Shown here piece after piece: positions 48,325-58,608 of a DNA stretch of 64,000 bases. The stretch lies in NCBI GenBank assembly GCA_036936605.1, contig JAUPFV010000001.1:152305187-152369186 (forward strand), given 5' to 3'. Below the pieces are notes generated by a model, which did not search any database, had not been told where the DNA came from, and saw only the letters and a list, made by a program, of their open reading frames with translations. A program made the translations under genes and the position numbers. How positions within the stretch are numbered: position 1 is the stretch's first letter; every line of letters starts with the position of its first letter. Origin of the DNA: Limnanthes douglasii subsp. nivea (Eukaryota > Streptophyta > Magnoliopsida > Brassicales > Limnanthaceae).

Positions 48325-48854
48325 GAAAAAAATACGAGTAAATATCAACTCAACTACCTAATTAGCCATTAGTATCTGTGTTTTTGGGTTTGTCAATTGA
48401 TATCTCAATTTAGATTTTGGATAAAAATACCCCCAACTATATATAACCATATTTCTCTTCCTTCTACAAAACTCTTCAACACAAAATTCAGTCCATCCTC
48501 ATCTGATTTCGACCGGTGACCGGTGACCGTCTTCTACTCCCGATTTCGACAGTTGTTTCTCGATCGAAGTTGTTTATCTCGATCGAAATTAAGTATTTAG
48601 GATCGGCAATAGGCACTTTGGTTTATGGGTTTTTCGTCAAACACAGTAGTTTCTTAGGTTGCATGTACAGATAATCGTTTTGTGCATGTTGTGATGTATA
48701 TTAGATGAGTGTTGGGTGGTTGTTTGTTGGTTATGGTGTTCTTTCCATATTTTCCAGCCCCCTGCAACGTGCAAGTAAAAAGTAGAACAATTCGGATATG
48801 GGTGCATGTGCGTTATAGTACAATTCACATCTTCATCATGTAAGAATGCACACA

Positions 48855-49450
48855 TTCGCATGAAGTCCTGAGAGTTGTGTACAAGTTGCGTCTAGGTACA
48901 AGTTGTTTACATACAATTTGTATGTAGTCCTGAGATTTTTGTACAAGTTGCGAATGGGTAAAAGTTGTTGGCATACAATTCGCATGTAGTCCTCAGAGTT
49001 GTGTACAAGTTGTTTTTGGGTACAAGTATTGAAAATAATTCGCATGTAGTCCTGAGAGTTGTGTACAAGTTGCGTTTGGGTATAAGTTGTTTGCATACAA
49101 TTCGCATGTAGTCCTGAAAGTTATGTACAAGGTGCGTCTGGGTAAAATTTGTTTGCATACAATTCGCATGTAGTCCTGAGAGTTGTGTACAAGTTGTGTT
49201 TGGGGACAAGTATTGCACACAATTCGCATATAGTCCTGAGAGTTGTGTACAAGTTGCGTCTGGGTACAAGTTGTTTGCATACAATTCGCATGTAGTCCTA
49301 AGAGTTGTGTACAAGGTGTCTCTAGGGTAAAATTGGTTGCATACAATGCGCATGTAGTCCTAAGAGTTGTGTACAAGTTGTGTTTGGGTACAAGTATTGC
49401 ACACAATTCGCATGTAGTCCTGAGAGTTGTCTGCAACTCTCGCGATTTCC
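48855..49450 (+). repeat. About ten copies of a 57-65 bp minisatellite in MULE 1
   Basis: The phrase TAGTCCTGAGAGTTGTGTAC recurs at about 48865, 48928, 48991, 49053, 49112, 49174, 49234, 49296, 49354 and 49416. Unit lengths cluster at 60 and 62 bp. Two subtypes are visible, one with GTTGTTTGCATACAATTCGC and one with AGTATTGCACACAATTCGC. After the array, two short partial units (GTTTGCAACTCTCTCGATTT) follow. Confidence 0.95.
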
Positions 49451-49517
49451 TAAGAGTTGTTTGCAACTCTCTCGATTTCTTGAGAGTTACTGGTGAAATT
49501 TTATTTTTCTAAAAAAA

Positions 49518-49700
49518 ATATCAGCAATGGATCTAGTTTTGTGTATTTTAAAAAAATAAAAGCGATGGTACTTTCATTTATTTTTTTCGAGCTCCAGTTT
49601 TAAAGATATGGATCTTTTAAAAATAAAATAAAAAAAAAGTAAGAAAGAGAAATTTTGGTTACGTGGTTGTTGATGAAGGGTGAGGGTAGTTAGGGTTTTA
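49518..49700 (+). repeat. Block shared by MULE 1 and MULE 2
   Basis: The series TATCAGCAATGGATCTAGTTTTGT, then AAAGCGATGGTACTTTC, then AAAGATATGGATCTTTTAAA and AAGAAAGAGAAATTTTGGTTAC has clear counterparts in the same order at 53155-53345. A partial copy is at 52545-52665. Confidence 0.8.
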
Positions 49701-50032
49701 AAATAATGTTAGGTACTAGGTGGTAATTAGGTAGTTGAGATGGTATTAAGAGATAACAGATCAAACTTTGGGTGCTAGATGACAATAAAATAGTTGAGTG
49801 AGTACCTTAGGTGTAATTTCCCTTAAAATTATTGTTTTTAATTTTTTAATATTTGAATATTTATAATATCATAATTGTATTTAACAAAAAAAAATATTGA
49901 AATATCAATGCGTTTGTTCTTTTAGTAAAAATAAAATAACATTTGACGCCAAATGATAGTTAAAAATTATTTTACATTCATTATTGTGTTTTTTTGGATG
50001 AGATAAATAAATAATTTCTTTCATATATAGTC

Positions 50033-50049
50033 AAAACATGTTTTAGAGT
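50033..50049 (+). repeat. SINE 1 left target duplication
   Basis: AAAACATGTTTTAGAGT is identical to 50173-50189. The A run overlaps the SINE tail, so the true duplication is 13-17 bp. Confidence 0.9.
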
Positions 50050-50172
50050 TTTTTTGGTTGAGTTGGTCACCTTCTCTGGTTTACTTTCTGGCGTTGGTTT
50101 GGAGGCTATCGCGTCAGACCGAGGGTTTACCCTATACGTAATCGTTGAGTAGCGACTGCGGGTTCCCTAAAA
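50050..50172 (+). mobile_element. SINE 1 (tRNA-type, probably 5'-truncated)
   Basis: Starts TTTTTTTGGTTGAGTTGGTC, has a body GTTGGTTTGGAGGCTATCGC...GTAGCGACTGCGGGTTCCC and a short A tail. A 17-bp duplication flanks it. The body aligns with the SINE on the minus strand at 50298-50640 (GTTGGTTTGCAAACTATTGC). A clear Pol III box B is missing, which suggests loss of part of the tRNA head. Confidence 0.85.
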
Positions 50173-50297
50173 AAAACATGTTTTAGAGTGAAACATGTAA
50201 TTTAAAAACAAAATACAAAGAGAATTCAGAAATAATAATATTGGGTCTAAAGTCAATATGTCAAAAATATATATCTAAAAATACAACAATGAGTAGG

Positions 50298-50640
50298 TAA
50301 ATCAACATCCATCCGATTTAGAAGTTGATGGTTGCTAGGAAAGGTAATGGAGCGATATTTGTTTTCCCGAGCCGCGAGTGCGGACATGGAAAACACTCAG
50401 TTTGACGCAATAGTAAATCAACATCCATCCGATTTAGAAGTTGATGGTTGCTTGGAAAGGTAATGGAGCGATATTTGTTTTCCCGAGCCGCGAGTGCGGA
50501 CATGGAAAACACTCAGTTTGACGCAATAGTTTGCAAACCAACTCCAAAAGGTAAATCAGTTTGTAGAAAGACTTGAACTCGTGACCTTTAGTCATAAATG
50601 TATCTTACTCCACCAACTCGGCTACCCTTCTAGCAGCGTA
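50298..50640 (-). mobile_element. SINE 2 with tRNA-like head and duplicated tail segment
   Basis: On the minus strand GGTAGCCGAGTTGGTGGAGT (about 50628-50609, box A) and CACGAGTTCAAGTC (about 50584-50571, box B) form a tRNA-like head. The body (GCGTCAAACTGAG) is related to SINE 1. The 3' part is a direct duplication of 116 bp: 50298-50413 and 50414-50529, with one mismatch. No target duplication was found. Confidence 0.75.
50414..50529 (-). repeat. 116-bp tandem duplication (second copy; first at 50298-50413)
   Basis: The two copies differ at one base (GCTAGG against GCTTGG). The near-identity points to a recent duplication inside SINE 2. Confidence 0.95.
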
Positions 50641-51067
50641 ATGGCCCGAGATGTGTGTAAAGTTAAACAAAAATTTCCTTTTCTTTTTAGTTCGTTTGAT
50701 TAGGATATCGAAATCACAAACTAATTTTATTAAGTACCATTTAAGACCAAAAACCAATACTATTATCCACTTAAGACCAATATTTTCATTTTCTTGAGAA
50801 AGATCCATTTGAGTGAAATATTTATCATTTACGACCTATTATTACCATAAATACCTCTACTCAGTTATATAAAATCATTTAACATCCATATTTTATTTTT
50901 CCCCTAATTTGTTTCTACGTGAATAGAATAGTTTCTACCATTATAGGTGATTCTTCAATTTTGTACTTGATATTTTTTTTTGTTTTCGTATGATTTTGAT
51001 TGTGTTTTTACTTGAGTTTGAAGTTTGATTGTTAATATTTGTTTAGATAAGTCGATTTATTTTAATC

Positions 51068-52124
51068 TACGTTGGGCTCGGAGGGGCGTAGGCCCCCCTT
51101 ACCTAAAATATATGTTTTATAATTTTTTTAAAGTAATAATTATTTAAATAATATTAAAATAAAAAATTCTACGCCCCTTTAACTAAAATATATATATATA
51201 TATATATTGTAATTTTTTAAGGTAATAATTATTTAGATAATATTAAAGTAACAATTATACGGTCCTTTAACTAAAATATATATTTTATAACCTTTTTAAA
51301 GTAATAATTATTTAAATAATATTAAAGTAAAAATTTAAGATAATAATTTTTTTTAGGAATGTTTTAAATTTAATGTCTGAAATAATGGTAGAAATTTTTT
51401 AATTTAAAAATTAGTATGTTGACTATTTTAAAGAATTGTTTTATATTAAAAGTCTCAAATAAGAGTGGAAATTTTAATCTGCAAAATCTTGGATTATGAC
51501 TATTTTTAAATAATAATTTAAGTTAGAAATCTTGAATATAAAAAATATTTTTTATATAAAAAAATAAATTTATTTCCATCCATTTCTCAAAAATATATTT
51601 TATACATTTATGTTTTGAAATATCTTTTATATATTAAATGATTTTGTTATATTTTATTTTTTAAATATCTTTTAAAAATAATATATTAATATTTTCATCT
51701 ATGTGTTAAAAATATGTTTTATATAACAAATTGTATTTATTTTCATCTATTTTTCAAAAATATATTTTTTTATAACAAATTTTATTTACTTTTATGTCAA
51801 TTTTAAAATATCTTTTTAAGATATTAAATTTGGTTTTGTTATATTCTATTTTATTTTATATATCTTTTAAAAATAATATATTAAGATACATTAATATTAT
51901 AAAACCAAATTTTTCTTATCATGCTTAATAACTTAATCAACCAAATAACAGGTTTGAGAACTTTCAACCTCTGATAGTGTAGAATTTCATTTGAATGAAT
52001 ATATAGTGAGTGATCCGAGACTATGCGAACTTATTGAAAATTCTGATAGTAATGTTAGAGATAAAATTCGAGAATTCGACGAGAATTTTGGCCCCCATTA
52101 CTTCAATTCCTAGATCCGCCACTG
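51068..52124. mobile_element. Probable hAT-like element remnant inserted in MULE 2
   Basis: The right end, read on minus, is CAGTGGCGGATCTAGGAATT followed by GGGGGCC. This resembles a terminal sequence common among plant hAT elements. The left end (GTTGGGCTCGGAGGGGCG, then GGCCCCCC) is a poor match. No 8-bp duplication was found. Its left part holds three copies of a roughly 90-bp AT-rich repeat (51096-51345). Confidence 0.4.
51096..51345 (+). repeat. Three tandem copies of a roughly 90-bp AT-rich repeat
   Basis: AACTAAAATATATATTTTAT... followed by AAAGTAATAATTATTTAAAT and CCTTT occurs three times. A (TA)n run lies in copy two (51189-51207). Confidence 0.8.
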
Positions 52125-52324
52125 TATGTGTGGTAACTCGAAATTTGATTTCGAAATATTATGGGACTCGAGATCTTTTTTCTTTCTGATCTTTGGTGTT
52201 CATATGGTATTATGTTGCTAATTTAGTTTATTTGTTGTATTCGAGTTAGGTTTTTGTCGATTTTTAGTCTGTATTTTGTGTTCGTAAAATTTTTTGTTCG
52301 AGTAAAACGGTTCTGGGTTTCAGA

Positions 52325-52510
52325 GGAAGGAGATGTGAAACGTGTTGTGTCTGTATATACTGGTAGATGCGAAACGTTATTGTTTTTTTTATAATAGATG
52401 TGAAACGTATTAACAGATAGATGCGAAACCTATGTATATGGGAAACATACGTATTTCTTGTACTGATAGATTCTAAATGTATTTACTGCTAGTTGCGAAA
52501 CGTTGATGGT
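52325..52510 (+). repeat. First GATGCGAAAC array in MULE 2
   Basis: Five to seven spaced occurrences of AGATGCGAAACGT and variants (GATGTGAAACGT, GTTGCGAAACGT) with variable spacers. Confidence 0.75.
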
Positions 52511-52677
52511 TCTTTTTTTTTAAATAAAAAAATAAAATAAAATTCAAAACATATCATGAGTGGTACCAGTTTTGTTCATCTTAAAAAACAAAAACAATGG
52601 TATTTTCGATTTTATTTCCAAATTACGGTTTAAAAGATACAGACTTTTAAAAATTTTAAATTTATAGGGTAAACGAA

Positions 52678-53030
52678 GCAGATGCGAAACCTTATTTGTT
52701 TGGCTAGATGCAAAACTTTTTTTTATTTTGCTGGATGCGAAACCTTCTTTGTTTTGCTAGATGTGAAACCTTCTTTGTTTTTCTAGACCTTCTTTAGTTT
52801 GCTATATGCGAAACCTTATTTGTTTTGCTAGATGAAAAACCTTATTTGTTTTGCTAGATGTGAATCCTTCATTGTTTGGTTGAAACGAAACCTTCTTTGT
52901 TTTGCTAGATGAGAAACCTTCTTTGTTTTGCTAGATGCGAAACTTTTTTGTTTTGCTCGATGAGAAACCTTCTTTGTTTTGTTAGAGGGGAAACCTTCTT
53001 TGTTTGTTTTGCTAGATGGGAAACCTGTTT
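52678..53030 (+). repeat. 26-bp minisatellite in MULE 2, about 14 copies
   Basis: The consensus unit is CTAGATGCGAAACCTTCTTT plus GTTTTG. Copies vary mainly at the CpG (GCG, GTG, GAG, GGG), as expected from decay of methylated cytosine. Confidence 0.95.
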
Positions 53031-53154
53031 AAAGTTTATACTGCTAGATGCGGAGGCCCACTATGATAGATGCTAGATACAAAACCAACCCACTATGATA
53101 GATGCAAAACCATATACTGAGAAACCTGTGTAAAATATTATTTAAAAAAAAATC

Positions 53155-53345
53155 AAAACCTATCATGAGTGGTACTAGTTTTGTTAGTCTTAAAAAACAA
53201 AACCAATGGTATTTTTTGATTTTTTTAGAGTGACGACTTAAAAGATATGAACCTTTAAAGTTTTAAATTATAAAAAAATAAAAGAAAGAGAAGTTGTTTA
53301 CATGATTTTTTATAGAAATGTAGTTTGGGTTTTGAGACTCTTTAA
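53155..53345 (+). repeat. MULE 1/2 shared block in MULE 2
   Basis: TATCATGAGTGGTACTAGTT, AAACCAATGGTATTTTTTGA, AAGATATGAACCTTTAAA and AAAGAAAGAGAAGTTGTTTA follow in order, matching 49518-49700. The first two parts also occur at 52545-52665. Confidence 0.8.
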
Positions 53346-53683
53346 AAATTTAGGCCTTTATCTGTAATAGGTTTGTTGGATGGATCTTAAATGGCAAGTC
53401 TCCCTTTAAACAATTCTAAATCTAATAAAATATGAATATAGATAAAAATATTAAAATAAAATCATAAATTATAAATCATAAAAAACTAATAGGTTAGACT
53501 AAACCGAGATCCAATTTTGTTGGAACAAGACCTTCTATTTTTTTCAAAAATTTGAATTGTCTAAAATACTCCAATCTTAAAAAAGTCCTGGTTACCCACA
53601 TTTTACCCAACCACTATCACTACCCCCTAACAAACACTAAACCTAACAAAAAAACTTAAATTCATGCAATATCTTGCAAATTA

Positions 53684-53787
53684 TAGATTTAAGTGACTTA
53701 AACAACGATTTCAGTTGCAACGTGGAAGATTGTCTTTCGGAGGACGATGAACCATTAATAGATGATCTACAAACAGAAGTTGAGGTA
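53684..53787 (+). other. Exon-like coding trace, unrecognised
   Basis: Between AATTATAG and GAG/GTACAT an open frame reads IDLSDLNNDFSCNVED then CLSEDDEPLIDDLQTEVE. It is acidic and bounded by plausible splice sites. I do not recognise the protein. It may be a captured or transposon exon. Confidence 0.3.
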
Positions 53788-55243
53788 CATTTTAAGTGTT
53801 TTTCTGTAGCAGTTTGTTTTTCGCACATTGGTGCGCGTCGATGTACATAACAACACACCCAGGTCAGAAGCAAATATGCAAAATCGCGCACTTAGCGTCC
53901 GCGATTTGACATCAAATCGTGGGCTTTCTTTACGCCCGATATTGCATATTTTGTACAAAGATGTGCACTATTTTATAAAATGTACGCATTTATATGCACG
54001 ATTTTGACACGTGTAGGACATTATTGTGCGCGTTTTGGTAACTTATGGATCATTCTCATGCACGATCTACGTAGTTATTGATTTAATGAATGTGAATATT
54101 GTGGTATTTACTTTAATGTATGTTGTACGAGGTCTGACACGTCATTTTAAGCATAAATGATAGAATTGCGAAATGAAATGGAGAATTTAGAATATTGGTT
54201 ATGCAGTGGATATATTATGGAGAGAAAACAATTGAGCTAGATATTACACTAGAATGCCAAAGACTCTATATCATATTTAGTTGTATAATACCAAAATTGA
54301 CTCATCGATCTGATAATGGAATCCATATTAGGAAAGCAAACCCTAGTTTTAATTAAAACCATAATATAGATACTAATATTGATGATGAAGTTAGTGATAT
54401 TTTTCTACTATATTGGGTCAATGAACCATAGACATTCCAAGAATTAATAATTATTAAACACTTACAACGGGATTAATCGATAGACTGCAGCTACTGTAAT
54501 ACCGGTCATTAACTCATATTTGGAACGACCTTAGATTGGTGGAAGAATCACAGATTTTCCGTTTGCAGCCCAAAAATCACAAATAATGGGCCAAAAATAG
54601 AAAAGAGGTCCGATAAATATAAGAATAAGGATAGTTGGCGAGGTGGTCTAAAGATAGCATAGAAGTACGATGGGCAAAGAATAAAAAGTGAATATTAGTC
54701 TAGATTTGAAGGATGGTAGTTTTTAAGTAGCAAACGGTTTGGATTTTGAAATTTGTAGCTAAGCTAGACGATAAAAGAAGCCTATAAATGTTTAGGTTAA
54801 AAACTGAAGGACATGGATAAGCAAAAAAACTGGATTCGTTTGACCAAATCTTGGTTCACTAGAAGAATTACTAAAACATGTTAGAGAAATTTTATCCATA
54901 AGTAAAGAAACATATGGGTTAGGATTATCCAAGCTCGACTCAAAAATAGAAGAAGACATGCAAAGCATACCTAGAACTTTTTCACCCGAGATGGAACCCA
55001 AACTCACTTTCAATTATCCACGTGAGTAGATGATAAAAAAAATTAAAGCTAATGGATTTTGTTTCAGCACACCTGATCTACATTTAATGGTAATGTCTTG
55101 AGGATATTGAAAAAAGTCATCAAATATAAGGTTCTTTGTTTGATGACTTCCAAACCCAGGAAACCATCGAAACACGGACCATATAATCATATGCAACCAA
55201 AAAAAGGAAAAACAAAACTTTACCCCCCGATGTGATAGTTAAA

Positions 55244-55281
55244 TAGTTATAATCTCCATTGAATTCTCCAATGGAGATTAT
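55244..55281. repeat. Inverted repeat (hairpin)
   Basis: TTATAATCTCCATTG and CAATGGAGATTATAA form a perfect 15-bp stem around a centre of about 8 nt. No known element was recognised around it. Confidence 0.85.
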
Positions 55282-55344
55282 AAGTTTTTAAAGAAAAATA
55301 TAATTAAAAGTCCTAAAAACTAGACTAAAAAGATGGCAAATAAA

Positions 55345-55480
55345 AATAAACAAACTAATATCTAGTAAATTAAAGATATCCTAACAAACTACCTAAAAAT
55401 AGAAAATTAAAAGATATCTTAACAAACTAACTAACAACTAGTAAATTAAAAGATATCCTAACAAACTAACTATTTTAAAG
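55345..55480 (+). repeat. Three tandem copies of a 40-50 bp repeat
   Basis: AAATTAAAAGATATCCTAAC followed by AAACTAACTA occurs three times (about 55365, 55405 and 55450) with small differences. Confidence 0.85.
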
Positions 55481-55509
55481 ATCGAGAGCTTCATTTTGTA
55501 TCACATTTT

Positions 55510-55725
55510 GATGCGATCTTCTAGAAGCTTTTGAAATGATGTCTTGAGCTTTTTATCATGTAGAAAATGAGATCGACTTTATTAGTAGCTAAAATATAAT
55601 TTGGATCATACTTCATTTGACTTATAAGTCTCTCCACAATATTATTTAACTCTACATAAAGTTCCCTTTCTCTTGAGCGCGTTATAGTGTCAATTTCAAT
55701 TGTTGGTACTTTGACGGTCTTATGT
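55510..55725 (-). other. Coding-like trace, unrecognised
   Basis: On the minus strand an uninterrupted stretch reads KVPTIEIDTITRSRERELYV, then NNIVERLISQMKYDPNYI. It is about 65 residues, ending at a stop near 55520. The composition is protein-like but I cannot name a family. It may be a piece of an old transposon ORF. Confidence 0.3.
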
Positions 55726-56651
55726 TGGTCTTAAATTGGACATGTTTGGGTGTCCTCATGACCAGGTGCATAAATAAACTAATTTACTTTAGTCTAGCAA
55801 AAATAATATAAAACCTGAACTGAGCAAGGTATTTACATAAATAATTTAAGTGATTTTGCGGACTATTTTAGCAGTAATTGCTTCGATAGTTATAAAGAAT
55901 TAATGATTTTAAGATTGGTGAGAGAGTATTTTGAGTTAAGATATTGTGACTTATTTGCAGATATACTAAAACTGAGAATAACATATGTGAAGATTTTATA
56001 TTAGCAACATAGGCCGAACGATTTGGGGTGCTACCACACGTAACCAAGGGTTTGGAGAGGGTGATATGTCATAAACATAGCTTTATCATAGAGTTAATGA
56101 CTACCACAATAATGAAGGCTTGAATTGAATGTAAAGCATATTTTTCTTAGATCTTCCGCAAACATATTGGCTAGAATACCTTCAAGGGACCATAAGTTAG
56201 ACATTATATTTTGTTAAAAAGGTTTTAGAAATGTTACCGTTGAAAAGTAGTAAGAATGCATATAATTTATCACTAGATTTTAAAGTGTTGAAAATCTTTT
56301 TCTATTATTTTCTATTAGTTTTCACAAATGTTATTTTCACAAATTTTTTTGTACTATTTTTTTAAAATCTCAAACAAACTTACTTTTATTAAATTTAAAT
56401 GAATCTTTTTTTCAAAAATTATATTTTTATTTTTTCTGAGGTCAATGTGTATTAATTTTATAAGTTATTGTAGTTGAAGTTTGTCGAATCTGTTTTGGAA
56501 TAAATTGTTGCTTTCATGTTTTTGTAAGCCTTTTTTTAAAAGTTGGTATTTTTAAATATAGTTAACTCTCATTTATCATTAAATCAATATATTATTTTAT
56601 TTTTAAGTTGTACAATCTAATTTACTAGCCACTACAGAGGACCATAACCTT

Positions 56652-56887
56652 TGTTGGATTTTTAAAATCCAATAACTAAAGCGTTAGATTAATGGATCAT
56701 CCGAAAAACCCAAAACTAACTCAACGAATGTATGTATTATATACCTCATGATATTTATTATTATCTGTAGGTATAATATACATAACTTAAGATTGATTAC
56801 TTTTATTCGATTATATAAATTATAACACGCCTAAATACTATGAATTTACATGTTCATAAGACATTCCAAGTTTAGAATATCCTCACA
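56652..56887 (-). repeat. Copia-type LTR fragment or short LTR
   Basis: TGTTGGATTTTTAAAATCC...ATATCCTCACA, 236 bp with TG/CA ends. It is followed by ATCTCCCACTTGG, whose minus-strand form CCAAGTGGGAGAT is a typical copia polypurine tract. The element would run on the minus strand. Confidence 0.6.
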
Positions 56888-57350
56888 ATCTCCCACTTGG
56901 ACCATTCGTTTGTCTAAAATGTATCCATGTGAATGTGCACTCATGATATATTGTTGTTTACAGAGACCCCACTATATGTAAGGATTTGTGTCACTGTAAC
57001 TATGCTTAACACATGAAATTTGATGCCTTATCTAACCCGATGATAACGAACAATGAACCAAAAAGTATTAGTAATAAATTCTATTTACACAACTAATCAT
57101 ACGATAAATGAATTACAAACTATCACCCTAACGAATCTTGACCTTTCATGGAGTGCATCATAGATTCAAAATGACCCTGTAAGCACTACATATCGACTTC
57201 AACTGGTCTTACTGAACTAGATTGAGATCTCTTAAATAAGAGAAAAAATTAATCATTGTATTTTTTAAATAAATGTATGGATACAATCTGAAATAATAAT
57301 AATATTATCTGAAAACTGAAAACTAAAATCCAAAAAATTGAATTGAAATC
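56888..57350 (-). mobile_element. Short internal fragment of the copia element, abutting truncated element C
   Basis: Begins with the polypurine tract and continues about 460 bp without a recognisable pol domain. It ends where the RT frame of element C breaks off (about 57350). The second LTR was not found. Confidence 0.4.
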
Positions 57351-57354
57351 GAGG

Positions 57355-58608
57355 AGGCTCCATTTGGAATAGATCATTAAGCTGGTCCGGATCGGGCTGT
57401 ATCCCATTCTCACTTATAATATAGTCTAGAAACTTCCCGGATTGTACTCCGAACACACATTTTTCTGGATTTAATTTTAGATTCACTTTCACCAAGTTGG
57501 TAAAAGTTTCTTGGAGGTCAGCCAAGTGCAATTGCTCATCCATACTCTTCACCATCATGTCATCGATGTATACTTCCATATTCCTTCCAATCTGATCAAC
57601 AAAGGCTTTGTTTACCAATCTCTGATATGTAGCCCCAGCATTTTTCAACCCAAATGGCATTACCTTATAGCAATGAAGACCCCTGTCAGTGACAAATGTG
57701 GTATGCTCTTGATCCTTCGGATCTACTTGGATCTGATTGTATACGGAGAAAGTATCCATAAAGGATAGCAGCTTATTCACAGAGGTAGAGTCAACCAGCT
57801 GGTCAATCCGGAGAACTGGATACAGATCTTTTGGGCAAGCCCTGTTGAGGTCTGTGAAGTCAATACACATACGCCACTTGCCATTTTTCTTTTTCACCAA
57901 GATCGGATTGGCAGTCCACAAAGGATATTGAGACTCCTTGATATGCCCCATCTTTGTGAGCCTGCCAACCTCTTGCACAATAACATCAGCCTTTTCCTTG
58001 GAAAAAACCCTTCTCTTTTGAACCACTGGTGCTACATCTTTCCGGACAGATAGGCGGTGTGACATCACATCTGTTGGAACCCCAGTAACATCAGCATTGC
58101 ACCAAGCAAAAACATGCTGATGCCTCTTCAAAAACTTTAGCATCTCTCTTTTCAGATCGGGTGGCATTCTGGACCCTATCTTGACACTTTTTCCTTCTTC
58201 TAAACAATGTGTTTCTACCTCTTCGACTGGTATTAATACTCCAAGGGCCTCTCTGGGGTCATCAATTTCACCCTCACCCCTAGAAAGCCCCCCAAATTGC
58301 TATTGCTCGTTGATACGAACTGCCCCCAACGTCCGGGGCGCCAAGGCTGTAGCATAACATTCTCTTGCAATCTTTTGACTGCTCCGGACAACTCCCACCT
58401 GTCCCTGAACAACATATTTCAAACATTGGTGGACTATTGAAGCCACTACATGCATCCTAGAGAGCCAAGACCTCCCTAAAATAGCATTATAGTAAGTGGG
58501 ACAATCCACCACAATAAAAAGTATCCTGACTATCTTCTTGAAAGGGCCCTTGCCTAACAAAACTTCTTCTTCGAACTCCCCGATCTGAGCTGCCAGTAAA
58601 GCCCACAA
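57355..58608 (-). pseudogene. Element C reverse transcriptase (truncated)
   Basis: The frame opens after a frameshift near 58600 and has one in-frame stop (58300-58302). Then it runs through HVFAWCNADVTGVP, WRMCIDFTDLNRACPKD, SFMDTFSVYNQIQ, MPFGLKNAGATYQRLVNKA and VYIDDMMVKS to SGKFLDYIISENGIQPDPDQ. RT homology ends at MEPPR (about 57355); the residues beyond do not match pol. Confidence 0.9.

Larger units (their letters stand above)
48325..49822. mobile_element. MULE 1: non-autonomous Mutator-like element with an internal minisatellite (1,498 bp)
   Basis: The ends are imperfect inverted repeats of about 80 bp. The left end GAAAAAAATACGAGTAAATA... pairs with the right end, which reads GGGAAATTACACC... 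on the minus strand; CTCAACTA and TATCTC blocks are shared. A 9-bp duplication flanks it. Inside are a T-rich leader, a GC-richer stretch with ACCGGTGACCGGTGACC (about 48513), the 60-bp minisatellite (48855-49450) and a block at 49518-49700 shared with MULE 2. No transposase is encoded, so it needs one in trans. It sits about 400 bp upstream of the NDUFAF4-like gene. Confidence 0.75.
50724..53406. mobile_element. MULE 2: non-autonomous element related to MULE 1, with its own minisatellites
   Basis: The left end (AAGTACCATTTAAGACCAAA) and the right end read on minus (GACTTGCCATTTAAGATCCA) are imperfect inverted repeats of about 50 bp. The block at 53155-53345 matches MULE 1 beside its right end. 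Inside are two arrays of a motif containing GATGCGAAAC (52325-52510 and 52678-53030), a duplicated copy of the shared block (52545-52665) and an apparent insertion at about 51068-52124. I did not find a 9-bp duplication, so the ends are approximate. Confidence 0.6.
53407..56650. other. Largely unassigned stretch with short coding-like and repeat traces
   Basis: It holds an exon-like trace at 53684-53787, a GTGCGCG/GCACGAT-rich zone at 53820-54090, a hairpin at 55244-55281, a tandem repeat at 55345-55480 and a coding-like minus-strand trace at 55720-55510. The remainder is AT-rich and unrecognised. Confidence 0.5.

Noticed and set aside
48855..49450. CRISPR-like array
   Set aside because: Units are contiguous, with no unique spacers of constant length, and the context is a plant transposon.
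48836..49466. Overlapping minus-strand ORFs with a repeated peptide as real genes
   Set aside because: They are open only because the minisatellite unit lacks stops; all three frames are open and no gene signals surround them.
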